Assembly (NCBI RefSeq): GCF_030814415.1
Contig: NZ_JAUSVB010000002.1
Coordinates: 806,001 to 870,000 of the forward strand
Length of the DNA stretch: 64,000 bases
From: Cellulomonas humilata
Lineage (GTDB): Bacteria; Actinomycetota; Actinomycetes; Actinomycetales; Cellulomonadaceae
Direction of reading: 5' to 3'
Shown here: one piece after another, positions 31,373-41,379 of the stretch
Numbering within the stretch: position 1 is the first letter of the stretch
How the letters are laid out: each line of letters starts with the position of its first letter
Notes under the pieces: model-generated
Seen by the model: only the letters and a program-made list of their open reading frames with translations
What the model was told of the DNA's origin: nothing
The model's database searches: none
Position numbers and translations under genes: made by a program

Positions 31373-33499
31373 GTGACGACGACCTCCCCGCAGTCCGGCT
31401 ACACCGCCCGGCACCTGTCGGTGCTGGAAGGGCTCGAGGCGGTGCGCAAGCGCCCCGGCATGTACATCGGGACCACAGACAGCCGCGGCCTCATGCACTG
31501 CCTGTGGGAGATCATCGACAACTCGGTCGACGAGGCCCTGGGTGGCCACGGGGACCGCATCGAGATCGTGCTGCACGCCGACTCCTCGGTGGAGGTCCGT
31601 GACAACGGGCGCGGCATCCCGGTGGACATCGAGCCGAAGACGGGGCTGACCGGCGTCGAGGTCGTGTTCACCAAGCTGCACGCCGGCGGCAAGTTCGGTG
31701 GCGGCTCCTACGGCGCCTCCGGTGGGCTGCACGGCGTCGGCGCGTCCGTGGTGAACGCCCTGTCGGCGCGTCTCGACGTGGAGGTCGACCGGGGCGGTCG
31801 CACCCACCGGATGACGTTCCACCGCGGCGAGCCCGGCATCTTCGACGACCGGGCCGGTATCGGTCCGGACAACCCGTTCGAGCCGTTCGTCTCCGGGTCC
31901 GAGCTCACGATGGGCGGCAAGGTCGCCCGCGCCCGGACCGGGACGCGCGTGCGGTACTGGGCAGACCCGCAGATCTTCCCCAAGGCGGCGGTCTTCGCCT
32001 ACGACGAGCTGGTCACGCGCGCCCGGCAGACGAGCTTCCTGGTGCCGGGCCTCACGCTGACGGTGCGCGACGAGCGCGGTATCGCGGGCACGCCCGGAGC
32101 CGACGGCCCGCACGAGGAGACGTTCCTGCACAGCGGGGGTGTCGTCGACTTCGTCGACCACCTGGCGCCCGACACCGCCGTCACCGACACGTGGCACCTG
32201 ACCGGCTCGGGTGCGTTCACCGAGACGGTGCCGGTCCTCGACGAGCGCGGGCACATGACCGCGCAGGAGGTGTCGCGCACGTGCGAGGTGGACATCGCCC
32301 TGCGGTGGGGGACGGGCTACGAGACCGAGGTCCGCAGCTTCGTCAACATCATCTCCACGCCCAAGGGCGGCACCCACCTGGCCGGCTTCGAGGCCGGGCT
32401 GCTGCGCACCATGCGCAAGGCGGTCGACGCGAACGCCCGGCGGCTCAAGATCTCGGCACGCGACACCTCCGAGCGGATCGACAAGGAGGACGTGCTGGCC
32501 GGGATGACCGCGGTCGTCACCGTCCGGCTGGCCGAGCCGCAGTTCGAGGGGCAGACCAAGGAGGTGCTCGGCACCGGACCGGTCCGCGCGATCGTCGCCA
32601 AGGTGCTGGACACCGAGCTCGGCGCGATCTTCGTCTCGCCCAAGCGCGACCACAAGGCGCAGTCGTCGCTGCTGCTGGACAAGGTCGTCGGCGAGATGCG
32701 CGCGCGGCTGTCGGCGCGCAAGCAGAAGGAGATCTCCCGTCGCAAGAACGCGCTCGAGACCTCATCGCTGCCGGCGAAGCTGGCGGACTGCCGCAGTGAC
32801 GACGTCGAGCGCAGCGAGCTGTTCATCGTCGAGGGGGACAGCGCGCTGGGCACCGCCAAGCTGGCGCGCAGCTCGGACTTCCAGGCGCTGCTGCCCATCC
32901 GCGGGAAGATCCTCAACGTCCAGAAGGCGTCCGTCACGGACATGCTGAAGAACGCGGAGTGCGCCGCGATCATCCAGGTGGTCGGTGCCGGGTCGGGTCG
33001 GTCGTTCGACCTGGAGGGCGCGCGCTACGGGAAGATCGTGCTGATGACCGACGCCGACGTGGACGGCGCGCACATCCGCACCCTGCTGCTCACGCTGCTG
33101 TTCCGGTACATGCGACCGCTGGTCGAGGCCGGACGCGTGTACGCGGCCGTCCCGCCGCTGCACCGCATCGAGGTCATCGGCGGCGGGGGGCGCAAGAACG
33201 AGTACGTCTACACGTACTCCGAGGCCGAGCTCGTGGCGACGCTGAAGAAGCTGGACAAGGCGGGCAAGCGCTACAAGGACGACATCCAGCGGTACAAGGG
33301 CCTCGGCGAGATGGATGCGGACCAGCTGGCGGAGACCACGATGGACCCGCGGCACCGCACGCTGCGCCGGGTGACCGTCGAGGGTGCCCAGCGTGCCGAG
33401 GAGATCTTCGAGCTGCTGATGGGGTCCGACGTCGCACCGCGCAAGGACTTCATCGTCGCGGGCGCCGACGGGCTGGACCGCAGCCGCATCGACGCCTGA
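31373..33499 (+). CDS. parE: DNA topoisomerase IV subunit B
   Basis: 708 aa, GTG start. GHKL ATPase domain (EIIDNSVDEALGG, DNGRGIPVD, GGLHGVGASVVNALS), transducer, then a TOPRIM domain (FIVEGDSALGTAKLA, PIRGKILNV, MTDADVDGAHIRTLLL) and the C-terminal RYKGLGEMDADQL motif. With ParC it decatenates chromosomes. Placement near sigA and a parC 2 kb away argue for topoisomerase IV and against gyrB, which in actinobacteria lies near dnaA. The pair is not adjacent: two genes separate it from the minus-strand parC. Confidence 0.95.
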   Translation: MTTTSPQSGYTARHLSVLEGLEAVRKRPGMYIGTTDSRGLMHCLWEIIDNSVDEALGGHGDRIEIVLHADSSVEVRDNGRGIPVDIEPKTGLTGVEVVFTKLHAGGKFGGGSYGASGGLHGVGASVVNALSARLDVEVDRGGRTHRMTFHRGEPGIFDDRAGIGPDNPFEPFVSGSELTMGGKVARARTGTRVRYWADPQIFPKAAVFAYDELVTRARQTSFLVPGLTLTVRDERGIAGTPGADGPHEETFLHSGGVVDFVDHLAPDTAVTDTWHLTGSGAFTETVPVLDERGHMTAQEVSRTCEVDIALRWGTGYETEVRSFVNIISTPKGGTHLAGFEAGLLRTMRKAVDANARRLKISARDTSERIDKEDVLAGMTAVVTVRLAEPQFEGQTKEVLGTGPVRAIVAKVLDTELGAIFVSPKRDHKAQSSLLLDKVVGEMRARLSARKQKEISRRKNALETSSLPAKLADCRSDDVERSELFIVEGDSALGTAKLARSSDFQALLPIRGKILNVQKASVTDMLKNAECAAIIQVVGAGSGRSFDLEGARYGKIVLMTDADVDGAHIRTLLLTLLFRYMRPLVEAGRVYAAVPPLHRIEVIGGGGRKNEYVYTYSEAELVATLKKLDKAGKRYKDDIQRYKGLGEMDADQLAETTMDPRHRTLRRVTVEGAQRAEEIFELLMGSDVAPRKDFIVAGADGLDRSRIDA

Positions 33500-33500
33500 C

Positions 33501-33517
33501 CGGCAATCCGGTTGCCG
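33501..33517 (+). terminator. Small hairpin after parE
   Basis: CGGCAA / TTGCCG, 6-bp stem with a 5-nt loop, immediately after the parE stop. It is short, so tentative. Confidence 0.35.
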
Positions 33518-33527
33518 TCGGGGTGCG

Positions 33528-34580
33528 ATGGCCGGGATCGTGGACGACGTGACCGTCGCCGACCTCGCTCCCATCGCCGTGCGCGCCGCCGCGCCCGCCG
33601 ACGTCCCGCTGCCCATCGGGACGGACGGCCTGACCTGGCGTCCACTGACGCGCGACGACGTCCCCGCACTCGCTCGCCTGATCACGGCGACGGAGGACGC
33701 CGATGAGGCGCCGTACCGGACCTCTGCGGAGGAGATCGACGACGAGTTCGACGGGGACTGGAAGGACCACGCCCGCGACACGCTCGCCGGGATCGACGCC
33801 GACGGGGTGATCCGCGCGTACGCGCGCGCCAACCAGCCCCCTGGGGACGCCCGGGTGGTCAGGGTCTTCCTCGACGGCGCCGTGGACCCGCAGTGGCGCG
33901 GTCGGGGGATCGGCCGCCAGGTGCTCGAGTGGGAGAACGCGCGCGGCCGCCAGCTGCTGGCCGCCTCCGGCAAGGAGCTCCCCGCGCGTCTGGCCGTGTT
34001 CGTCCACGACAACGCCGACGCCACGATCCGGCTGGTGCGCGCTGGCGGCTTCACACCCGCCCGGTTCTACGCGGAGATGCGCCGCCCCCTGGACGTCGAG
34101 CTCCCGCCGGTCGTCGTGCCGGAGGGGCTGCGCATCGTGCCCTGGAGCGCCGAGCTGGACGAGCAGCTGCGGCTCGCGCACAACGAGGCGTTCGCCGACC
34201 ACTGGGGGAGCGAGCCGCGCACCGCGCAGGAATGGGTGCAGGGCCGCAGCATGTTCGCACCCACCTGGAGCTTTGCCGCGATCGACGACGCCACGGGCGA
34301 GGTCGCGGGGTACCTGATGTCCGCCCGGTTCGAGCACGACTGGCCCTTGCTCGGCTACAAGGCCGGCTACACCGACCTGCTCGGCGTGCGCCGCGCGTGG
34401 CGTGGTCGTCGGCTCGGGGAGGCGCTCCTCGCCACCGTGATGGCCGCCTACCGCGCGGACGGCATGGACATGGCCGAGCTGGGCGTCGACACGGCGAACC
34501 AGTCCGGCGCGCACCGGCTCTACGAGGGGCTCGGGTACGCGGTGTTCCACAGCTCCACGCTGTTCTCGATCGAGCTGTGA
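33528..34580 (+). CDS. Tandem GNAT acetyltransferase (MshD-like)
   Basis: 350 aa. Two GNAT halves: the first has VDPQWRGRGIGRQVLEWENARG (acetyl-CoA loop RGRGIG), the second LLGVRRAWRGRRLGEALLATVM, with ANQSGAHRLYEGLGY at the end. Tandem GNAT architecture is that of mycothiol synthase MshD and many relatives; the actual substrate is not certain. A GTG 24 bp downstream of the ATG is an alternative start, as no Shine-Dalgarno marks either. It follows parE closely. Confidence 0.82.
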   Translation: MAGIVDDVTVADLAPIAVRAAAPADVPLPIGTDGLTWRPLTRDDVPALARLITATEDADEAPYRTSAEEIDDEFDGDWKDHARDTLAGIDADGVIRAYARANQPPGDARVVRVFLDGAVDPQWRGRGIGRQVLEWENARGRQLLAASGKELPARLAVFVHDNADATIRLVRAGGFTPARFYAEMRRPLDVELPPVVVPEGLRIVPWSAELDEQLRLAHNEAFADHWGSEPRTAQEWVQGRSMFAPTWSFAAIDDATGEVAGYLMSARFEHDWPLLGYKAGYTDLLGVRRAWRGRRLGEALLATVMAAYRADGMDMAELGVDTANQSGAHRLYEGLGYAVFHSSTLFSIEL

Positions 34581-34621
34581 GCCGCACGGGCGAACGTGCT
34601 CCGGTCGCCCGCGGCGCGGGT

Positions 34622-34627
34622 TAGCAT
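34622..34627 (+). promoter_or_regulatory. -10 element of the YhhN gene
   Basis: TAGCAT about 70 nt before the GTG; the leader carries GGAGG. Confidence 0.4.
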
Positions 34628-34699
34628 CGGCGCGGCAGGACGACGAGGTCCCGCCGTTTCTGTCGCCGGACGAGGACGTCCGGTCTCCTGGAGGTCGCC

Positions 34700-35446
34700 G
34701 TGGGACGCTCGCTGTCCATGGCCGCGCGCACGTGGGTCGCGGTCTTCGTCGTGCTGGTGCTCGTGCATCTCGCCGCGCAGGGAGCGGACGCCACCACGCT
34801 GGCCGACGTCACCCAGTGGATGCTCATGCCCGCACTCGCCGCGGTCGTCGTCACCGCCACGCGCTGGCCGCGCGGCCGCGTCGTGACGTGGACGCTCGTC
34901 GCCCTCGGCTTCTCCTGGCTCGGCGACCTCGTGCCGTCGCTCGTGGGGGAGGACGCGGCCTTCCTCGTCATGGTCGGCTTCTTCCTGCTCGCGCAGGTGG
35001 CGTACGTCGTGGCGTTCGCGCCCCTCGTCCGACGCTCCGTGGTGCACACCCGCCCGGTCCTGCTGCTGCCGTACGCGGCGGTGCTCGTCGCCCTGATCGC
35101 CCTGTGCGCACCCGGTGCGGATGCCCTGCTCGTGCCCGTCGCCATCTACGGCGGCGTCCTCGTCGCGATGGCGGTCCTCGCGACGGGCCTCGGCCGCACG
35201 GCCGCGATCGGCGGTGCCGTCTTCCTGCTCAGCGACAGCCTGATCGCGCTCGAGGCGTTCGTGCCCTGGTGGGACCTGGCCGGGCAGGGCTTCTGGGTGA
35301 TGCTGACGTACACCGTCGGGCAGGGCCTCCTCGCGGCGGCGGTGATCGGACGCAACATCGCCGAGCGTCAGGCGCCCGAGCCGCGGCCGGTCCGCACCTA
35401 CGCCCAGCGCCCCCCGGTGCCGGACAACGTGGTCGCGCTCGTCTGA
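34700..35446 (+). CDS. YhhN-family membrane protein (lysoplasmalogenase type)
   Basis: 248 aa, GTG start with GGAGG. About eight hydrophobic helices with family landmarks LGFSWLGDLVPSL and FLLSDSLIALEAF, whose conserved Asp residues face the active site in the mammalian TMEM86 lysoplasmalogenases. Enzyme activity in bacteria is little tested. The tail APEPRPVRTYAQRPP is hydrophilic. Its stop and that of convergent parC are only 4 bp apart, with no visible terminator between. Confidence 0.88.
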   Translation: MGRSLSMAARTWVAVFVVLVLVHLAAQGADATTLADVTQWMLMPALAAVVVTATRWPRGRVVTWTLVALGFSWLGDLVPSLVGEDAAFLVMVGFFLLAQVAYVVAFAPLVRRSVVHTRPVLLLPYAAVLVALIALCAPGADALLVPVAIYGGVLVAMAVLATGLGRTAAIGGAVFLLSDSLIALEAFVPWWDLAGQGFWVMLTYTVGQGLLAAAVIGRNIAERQAPEPRPVRTYAQRPPVPDNVVALV

Positions 35447-35450
35447 CGAC

Positions 35451-37922
35451 TCACCCGATGGCGTGCACGGGCGCGGCCAGCGGCGTGCCCGACATGTCGC
35501 GCCGCGGGTCGAGCGCGGGCAGCTCGATCGGCTGACCTGCGGACCCCGTCGCCCACGCCGGCGCCGAGCCGACCCACGCGAGCAGCAGCGCGTCCTCGTT
35601 GCGCAGGAACCGGTGTGCCCGGACGCCGCCGGTCGCGCGTCCCTTGCCCGGGTACGCCTCGAACGGGGTGACCTTCGCCGAACCGGCCTGCGTTCCGGGG
35701 AGGGCGCCGGACGCGCCCGCGACGGTCACGACGACCGCCTCGGCGGCGTCGGCCGGCACCGCGGCGAACGCGACCACCCGCTGGCCGGTCGCGAGCTTGA
35801 TGCCCGCCATGCCGCCCGCGGACCGCCCCTGCGGCCGGACGGCCGACGCCGGGAAGTGCAGCAGCGAGGCGTCGGAGGACACCAGGACCAGCTCGTCGGC
35901 GTCGCGCACGGCGACCGCGCCGACCACCTCGTCGCCGTCCTTGAGCGAGATCGCCTCCCACGCGTCCCGGTTCCCCGGGATGTCGCCGGACGTCACGCGC
36001 TTGACCGTGCCCTGGACGGTGGCGAGCGCGAGCGTCGGTGCGTCGGCGGCGAGTGACGCCAGGCCCACCACGCGTTCGCGGGGCAGGAGCGTCACGACCT
36101 CGCCGAGCGGCACACCGCCGGAGAGGGAGGGGGCGCCGTCCGTGGGCGGCAGGCCGGGCAGGTCGAGCACGGAGACGCGCACGATCCGGCCCTGCGACGT
36201 CACGACGCCGACCTCCGCCCGCGCCGTGGCCGGGATCGACGCGGCCACGACGTCGTGCTTGGCCCGCCGCGCACCGTCCGCACGCGCCGGCAGGTCCTCC
36301 GACGCCGTGCGCGCGAGCAGCCCGGTACCCGACAGCAGCACCCAGCAGGGGGTGTCGGCGATCTCGAGCGGGGCCGCCGCGCCGCGGGCCGCCGGGGCGC
36401 CCGTGATCGACGTGCCGCCGGCCGACTCGAGCAGGATCGTGCGGCGCGGGGTGCCGTAGGTCGCGGCGACCTCGGCCATCTCGTCGGAGACCAGTCCGCG
36501 CAGCCGGGACTCGTCGGCGAGGATCGCCTGCAGCTCCGCGATCTCCTCGACGAGCTGCTGCTGCTCCTTCTCCAGCTCGATCCGGGAGAACCGGGTGAGG
36601 CGGCGCAGCCGCAGCTCGAGGATGTACTCGGCCTGCGGCTCGGACAGGTCGAACACGGTGCGCAGCCGGGCCCGGGCCGTGTCGGCGTCGTCGGACGTGC
36701 GGATCACCTGGATGACCTCGTCGATGTCCAGGATCGCGACGAGCAGGCCCTCGACCAGGTGCAGGCGTTCCAAGCGCTTGGCGAGCCGGAACTGCGAGCG
36801 TCGGCGGACCACCACGAGGCGGTGCTCGACCCACACGACCAGCAGCTCGCGCAGCCCCAGGGTGCGCGGCTGGCCGTCGACGAGGGCGACGTTGTTGATC
36901 GAGAACGAGTCCTCGAGCGGGGTGTAGCGGTAGAGCTGCTCGAGGACGGCCTCCGGGACGAAGCCGGTCTTGATCTCGATGACCAGGCGCAGGCCGTGCT
37001 GCCGGTCGGTCAGGTCGACCGCGTCGGAGATGCCCGAGAGCTTCTTGCTCTGCACGCCCTCCTTGATCTTCTCGATCACCTTCTCCGGGCCCACCGTGTA
37101 CGGCAGCTCGGTGATGACGATGCCCTTGCGCTTGGGCGTGACGTTCTCGATCCGGGCGGTCGCGCGGGTGCGGAACGCGCCGCGGCCGGTGCGGTAGGCG
37201 TCGCGGACGCCCTCGAGACCGACGATCTTGCCGCCCGAGGGCAGGTCGGGGCCGGGGACGAAGCGCAGCAGGTCCTCGAGCGTGGCGTCCGGGTGCAGGA
37301 CGAGGTGGCGGGCCGCGGCGACGACCTCGACGAGGTTGTGCGGCGCCATGTTGGTGGCCATGCCGACCGCGATGCCCGACGCGCCGTTGACCAGCAGGTT
37401 CGGGATCGCCGCGGGGAGCACCTCGGGCTGCGTGAGCTTGTTGTCGTAGTTGGGCACGAAGTCGACGACGTCCTCGTCGAGCCCCGTCGTCATCGCGAGC
37501 GCGGCCGGCGCCATGCGCGCCTCGGTGTAGCGGGGCGCCGCCGGGCCGTCGTCGAGCGAGCCGAAGTTCCCGTGGCCGTCGACGAGCGGGAGGCGCAGCG
37601 AGAACGGCTGCGCCAGTCGCACCATCGCGTCGTAGATCGCCGCGTCGCCGTGCGGGTGGAGCTTGCCCATGACCTCGCCGACGACGCGCGCCGACTTCAC
37701 GTACGGGCGGTCCGGGCGCAGGCCCATGTCCGACATCTGGTAGAGGATCCGGCGCTGCACCGGCTTGAGGCCGTCACGCGCGTCGGGGAGCGCTCGCGAG
37801 TAGATGACGGAGTAGGCGTACTCGAGGAACGAGCCCTCCATCTCGGTCGCGACGTCGATGTCGACGATGCGCTCGACGAGGTCCTCGGGCGGGAGGTCAG
37901 GGGTCGCGGGGCGACGCGCCAT
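35451..37922 (-). CDS. parC: DNA topoisomerase IV subunit A
   Basis: 823 aa, start [14 protein letters not shown] with GAGGAGC upstream. The breakage-reunion domain has the catalytic Tyr in APRYTEARM, and the quinolone region reads [17 protein letters not shown] with Ala at the position of E. coli GyrA Ser83. The C-terminal six-bladed region lacks the GyrA-box QRRGGxG, supporting ParC over GyrA. A coiled coil ([17 protein letters not shown]) is present. It works with ParE 2 kb away. The upstream flank holds the divergent acetyltransferase fusion. Confidence 0.94.
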   Translation of the reverse strand: MARRPATPDLPPEDLVERIVDIDVATEMEGSFLEYAYSVIYSRALPDARDGLKPVQRRILYQMSDMGLRPDRPYVKSARVVGEVMGKLHPHGDAAIYDAMVRLAQPFSLRLPLVDGHGNFGSLDDGPAAPRYTEARMAPAALAMTTGLDEDVVDFVPNYDNKLTQPEVLPAAIPNLLVNGASGIAVGMATNMAPHNLVEVVAAARHLVLHPDATLEDLLRFVPGPDLPSGGKIVGLEGVRDAYRTGRGAFRTRATARIENVTPKRKGIVITELPYTVGPEKVIEKIKEGVQSKKLSGISDAVDLTDRQHGLRLVIEIKTGFVPEAVLEQLYRYTPLEDSFSINNVALVDGQPRTLGLRELLVVWVEHRLVVVRRRSQFRLAKRLERLHLVEGLLVAILDIDEVIQVIRTSDDADTARARLRTVFDLSEPQAEYILELRLRRLTRFSRIELEKEQQQLVEEIAELQAILADESRLRGLVSDEMAEVAATYGTPRRTILLESAGGTSITGAPAARGAAAPLEIADTPCWVLLSGTGLLARTASEDLPARADGARRAKHDVVAASIPATARAEVGVVTSQGRIVRVSVLDLPGLPPTDGAPSLSGGVPLGEVVTLLPRERVVGLASLAADAPTLALATVQGTVKRVTSGDIPGNRDAWEAISLKDGDEVVGAVAVRDADELVLVSSDASLLHFPASAVRPQGRSAGGMAGIKLATGQRVVAFAAVPADAAEAVVVTVAGASGALPGTQAGSAKVTPFEAYPGKGRATGGVRAHRFLRNEDALLLAWVGSAPAWATGSAGQPIELPALDPRRDMSGTPLAAPVHAIG

Positions 37923-38014
37923 GGTGCTTGCTCCTCGGGGGGCCGGTCTGCTGTGCGGCGACCATTGTGGACCGTCCGGGACCTTTGGCGGGCGCGGCGC
38001 GCGGCTGCCGCCAC

Positions 38015-38020
38015 TAGCGT
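38015..38020 (+). promoter_or_regulatory. -10 element of the GNAT/acyl-CoA synthetase gene
   Basis: TAGCGT, 7 nt, ATG; leaderless-type spacing. Confidence 0.6.
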
Positions 38021-38027
38021 GACGCTC

Positions 38028-40754
38028 ATGGCAGACGTCACGGCTGACGGCCTCTCGCGACCGGGGCACGCGTACCCGGCTGCGTGGGAGGCGGACGTCG
38101 TGCTGCACGACGGCTCGACCACGCACGTCCGCCCGCTGCGGCCGGACGACGCCGACGCGCTCCAGGCGTTCCACGTCGGGCAGTCGGAGCGGTCGACGTA
38201 CCTGCGGTTCTTCGCCCCGCTGGAGCGGCTGCCCGAGCGTGACCTGGCACGGCTGGTCAACGTCGACCACGTCGACCGGGTGGCTCTGGCGGCGGTGTCG
38301 AGCGGGGACGACGGTGACCAGATCATCGGCGTCGCCCGGTACGACCGCATCGGCACCGACGAGGCCGAGGTCGCCTTCAACATCGCGGACGCCCACCAGG
38401 GCCGTGGGCTGGGGTCCGTGCTGCTCGAGCACCTGGCCGCGGCCGCGCGGGAGCGGGGGGTGCGGCGGTTCGTCGCCGAGGTCCTGCCGCAGAACGGTCG
38501 CATGATCGCCGTCTTCAAGCAGGCCGGGTACGAGGTCCGGCAGCGGACCGAGGACGGCATCGTGGCCGTCGGGTTCGACATCGACCCCACCGACCGGTCG
38601 CTGGCCGTGATGGCGGACCGCGAGCACCGCGCGGAGGCCCTGTCGATGCGCGGCGTCCTGCACGCGTCGTCGGTGGTCGTCGTCGGCCCGGGGACGGAGG
38701 CGGGCGAGACGCTCGCGGGTCGGCTGGCCGCGCGCGTGCTGGCGGACCTCCTCGTCGGGGACCCGTCGGTCGTCGTGCACGCGGTCGGCGTCCCGGGCGA
38801 CCCGCCGCTGCCGGTGCACGCGCGGATCTCGGACGTGCCCGGACCGGTCGAGCTCGCCGTCGTCGCCGTGCCCGCCGCCGCGGCGACCGACGTCGCCCGG
38901 GACCTCGCGCACCTCGGCGTGCACGGGATCGTCCTGTTGAGCGCGGGGTTCGCCGAGGACGGCCCCGACGGCCTGGACCGCCAGCGCGCGGTGCTCCGCG
39001 CGGCGCACGGGGCCGGGATGCGGGTGGTCGGTCCGAGCTCTTACGGGATCATCTCGACGCGGGAGGGCGGTCTGCAGCTCAACGCGTCCCTGGCGCAGTC
39101 CCCGCCGGCGTCGGGGCGGGTCGGCCTGTTCTGCCAGTCGGCCCCGCTGTCCGTCGCGCTGCTCGCGGCGGTCCGGCGCCGGGGCATCGGGGTCTCGCAG
39201 TTCGTGTCCGCCGGTCACCGTGCCGACGTGTCGGGCAACGACCTGATGCAGTTCTGGGCCGACGACGACAGCACGGACGTCGTCGGCCTGTACCTCGAGT
39301 CGCTGGGCAACCCGCGCAAGTTCTCCCGCGTGGCCCGGCGCCTGTCGCTGATCAAGCCCGTGATCGTCGTGACCGCCGGGCGGTCCGGTCAGGTGGTGCC
39401 ACCCGGGCACGCCGTCCGTCCGACGCACGCCCCGCCGCGCACGCTCGCGGAGATGCTGCGCCAGTCGGGGGTGGTGCGCGTCGAGAACACCCACCAGCTG
39501 CTCGACGTCGCGCAGGTCCTCGCGCACCAGCCGCTGCCCGCCGGCCGCCGCACCGCGATCCTGGCCAGCTCCGCGTCGGTGGCGGCCCTCGTCGCCGAGG
39601 CGGTCGCGGCGGCCGGCCTCGTGGTCAGCGGGCACGTGCAGCTGCTGGCCGAGGACGCCCCGCCGGACCGCGTCCGTGCGGCCGTCGACGCCCTCTACGA
39701 CGACGGTGACAGCGACGTCGTCATCGTGGTCCGTATCCCGACCGTCGGCGGTCCGGACACCGTCCTGCAGGACGCCGTCGCGCAGCGTGCAGCGCGCTCC
39801 CGGCGGACGACCGTGGCGTGCATCTACGACCTGCACGGCCTGACCGAGGAGCTGACCGCTCGCGACGACGACGGCCGCGAGTGGACGGTGCCCGCGTACA
39901 GCACCCCTGAGGACGCGGCGCTCGCGCTCGGCCACGCCGCCCGGTACGCGCGGTGGCGCGACGGGGACCGCGGGCGCCCCCTGCACCCCGAGGGTGCGGA
40001 GACCCGGGTCGCCCGGCGGCTCGTCGCGGGGTGGCTCGACGCCGAGGCGTCGGGCGACGCAGCCCTGGCGCTCGACAGCGGCCGCACCGCGCAGCTGCTC
40101 GCGACGATCGGCGTCAGCGTGCTGCCGTCCACCCGCGTGCACGACGCCGACGAGGCCGTCGCCGCCGCGGAGCGGATCGGCTGGCCGGTGGCGCTCAAGA
40201 CGACCGTAGCGGCGCTCCGCCACCGCGCGGATCTCGGGGGAGTGCGCCTCGACGTCGCGGACGAGGCCGAGCTGCGGGCGGACGTGGAGCAGGTGCTCGC
40301 GCTGGCCGCGGGGCTCGGGGCGACCGACGGGGACGAGCCCCTGGAAGTGCAGGCGATGGCTCCCCGCGGGTCCGCGTGCGTCGTGCGCTCGGTCGAGGAC
40401 CCCTCGTTCGGCCCGATCGTCAGCTTCGGGCTGGCCGGCGACGCGTCCGACCTGCTGGGCGACATCGCGTACGGCGTGCCGCCCCTGACTGACGTGGACG
40501 TCTCCGAGCTCGTCCGCACGGCACGCGCGGCTCCCCGGCTGTTCGGCTACCGCGGTCTGCCGGCGCTCGACGTCGCCGCGCTGGAGGACATCATCGCGCG
40601 CGTCGCCGTGCTCGCCGACGACCTCCCCGAGCTGCGCTCGCTCGAGCTCAACCCGGTGGTCGTCTCCGAGCACGGTGCGGCGGTCCTCGGCGCCCGTGCC
40701 TCGGTGTCCCGCGCCGACCGCGCGGACGCCACCCGACGCCTGCCGAGGGTGTGA
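38028..40754 (+). CDS. GNAT acetyltransferase fused to NDP-forming acyl-CoA synthetase (Pat-like)
   Basis: 908 aa. Residues about 1-180 are a GNAT domain ([34 protein letters not shown]). Then come a CoA-binding Rossmann domain (about 205-330), succinyl-CoA-ligase-like domains ([27 protein letters not shown]) and a C-terminal ATP-grasp part (about 690-900, [15 protein letters not shown]). This is the domain set of Pat/AcuA-like protein lysine acetyltransferases, here with GNAT at the N-terminus as in actinobacterial forms. Residues at the usual phospho-His site read [13 protein letters not shown], not SHTGA, so the synthetase part may be regulatory. Confidence 0.9.
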   Translation: MADVTADGLSRPGHAYPAAWEADVVLHDGSTTHVRPLRPDDADALQAFHVGQSERSTYLRFFAPLERLPERDLARLVNVDHVDRVALAAVSSGDDGDQIIGVARYDRIGTDEAEVAFNIADAHQGRGLGSVLLEHLAAAARERGVRRFVAEVLPQNGRMIAVFKQAGYEVRQRTEDGIVAVGFDIDPTDRSLAVMADREHRAEALSMRGVLHASSVVVVGPGTEAGETLAGRLAARVLADLLVGDPSVVVHAVGVPGDPPLPVHARISDVPGPVELAVVAVPAAAATDVARDLAHLGVHGIVLLSAGFAEDGPDGLDRQRAVLRAAHGAGMRVVGPSSYGIISTREGGLQLNASLAQSPPASGRVGLFCQSAPLSVALLAAVRRRGIGVSQFVSAGHRADVSGNDLMQFWADDDSTDVVGLYLESLGNPRKFSRVARRLSLIKPVIVVTAGRSGQVVPPGHAVRPTHAPPRTLAEMLRQSGVVRVENTHQLLDVAQVLAHQPLPAGRRTAILASSASVAALVAEAVAAAGLVVSGHVQLLAEDAPPDRVRAAVDALYDDGDSDVVIVVRIPTVGGPDTVLQDAVAQRAARSRRTTVACIYDLHGLTEELTARDDDGREWTVPAYSTPEDAALALGHAARYARWRDGDRGRPLHPEGAETRVARRLVAGWLDAEASGDAALALDSGRTAQLLATIGVSVLPSTRVHDADEAVAAAERIGWPVALKTTVAALRHRADLGGVRLDVADEAELRADVEQVLALAAGLGATDGDEPLEVQAMAPRGSACVVRSVEDPSFGPIVSFGLAGDASDLLGDIAYGVPPLTDVDVSELVRTARAAPRLFGYRGLPALDVAALEDIIARVAVLADDLPELRSLELNPVVVSEHGAAVLGARASVSRADRADATRRLPRV

Positions 40755-40791
40755 CCCTGTGCGCGCTCGCCGGACACGCCCGCTGGGGTGG

Positions 40792-40797
40792 GAGGAT
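40792..40797 (+). promoter_or_regulatory. Possible -10 element of the DUF5998 gene
   Basis: GAGGAT, 6 nt, GTG. It lacks the first T of TANNNT, but the spacing equals that of the other leaderless candidates. Confidence 0.35.
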
Positions 40798-40803
40798 GGG
40801 CAC

Positions 40804-41379
40804 GTGCCCGCTGCTGCTCCTGCCCTGCACCACGACCTCCACCGTGCCGGCTACTACCCCGAGCTCGTCGTCGACGTGCTCGACGTGGCCCTCGCGGACG
40901 AAGAGGTCGTGGCTCACCTGGTCCACCCCGAGACGACGTTCGACGCCGCCGAGGTGCGCCGCCACGTCACCGTGCTGGTGCTGACGCCCACGCGGCTGAT
41001 CGTCGCCCACGTCGACGACCACCCGGCCGACTCCGAGCACCCCTCGGCGTCCGCGTCGGCCACGACCGAGGCCGTGCCGCTGGCGCAGCTCACGTCGGTC
41101 GCGCTGACCCACGTCGTGCCGCTGCCGGAGAAGCACGAGCGCGGCCGGCCCGCGCAGGAGCTGACCCTGGTGATCGGCTGGGGCGCGGTCTCGCGGGTTG
41201 ACCTGGAGCCGGCCACGTGCGGCGACCCGAACTGCGACGCGGACCACGGCCTGACCGGCACCCTCGCGCCCGACGACGTGGTCGTGCGGGTCAGTGCCGC
41301 CGCGGAGGGTCTCGACTCGGTGCGCGCCGCCACGGCGTTCGCCCGGCAGCTGTCCGCCGCGAGCGCCCGGGCCCGATGA
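40804..41379 (+). CDS. DUF5998 protein
   Basis: 191 aa, GTG start. Soluble. Conserved features: [56 protein letters not shown] and [15 protein letters not shown] with Cys and His residues that could bind metal. Actinobacterial family of unknown function. Its TGA overlaps the ATG of the phosphodiesterase gene, and the thymidine kinase follows with a one-base overlap, so the three form one coupled operon. Confidence 0.85.
   Translation: MPAAAPALHHDLHRAGYYPELVVDVLDVALADEEVVAHLVHPETTFDAAEVRRHVTVLVLTPTRLIVAHVDDHPADSEHPSASASATTEAVPLAQLTSVALTHVVPLPEKHERGRPAQELTLVIGWGAVSRVDLEPATCGDPNCDADHGLTGTLAPDDVVVRVSAAAEGLDSVRAATAFARQLSAASARAR

Noticed and set aside
35451..40673. A 1740-aa minus-strand frame covering parC and the region beyond
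   Set aside because: Only the part from [14 protein letters not shown] (37922) to the stop is a protein; upstream is the antisense of the acetyltransferase fusion, and a Shine-Dalgarno marks the real start.
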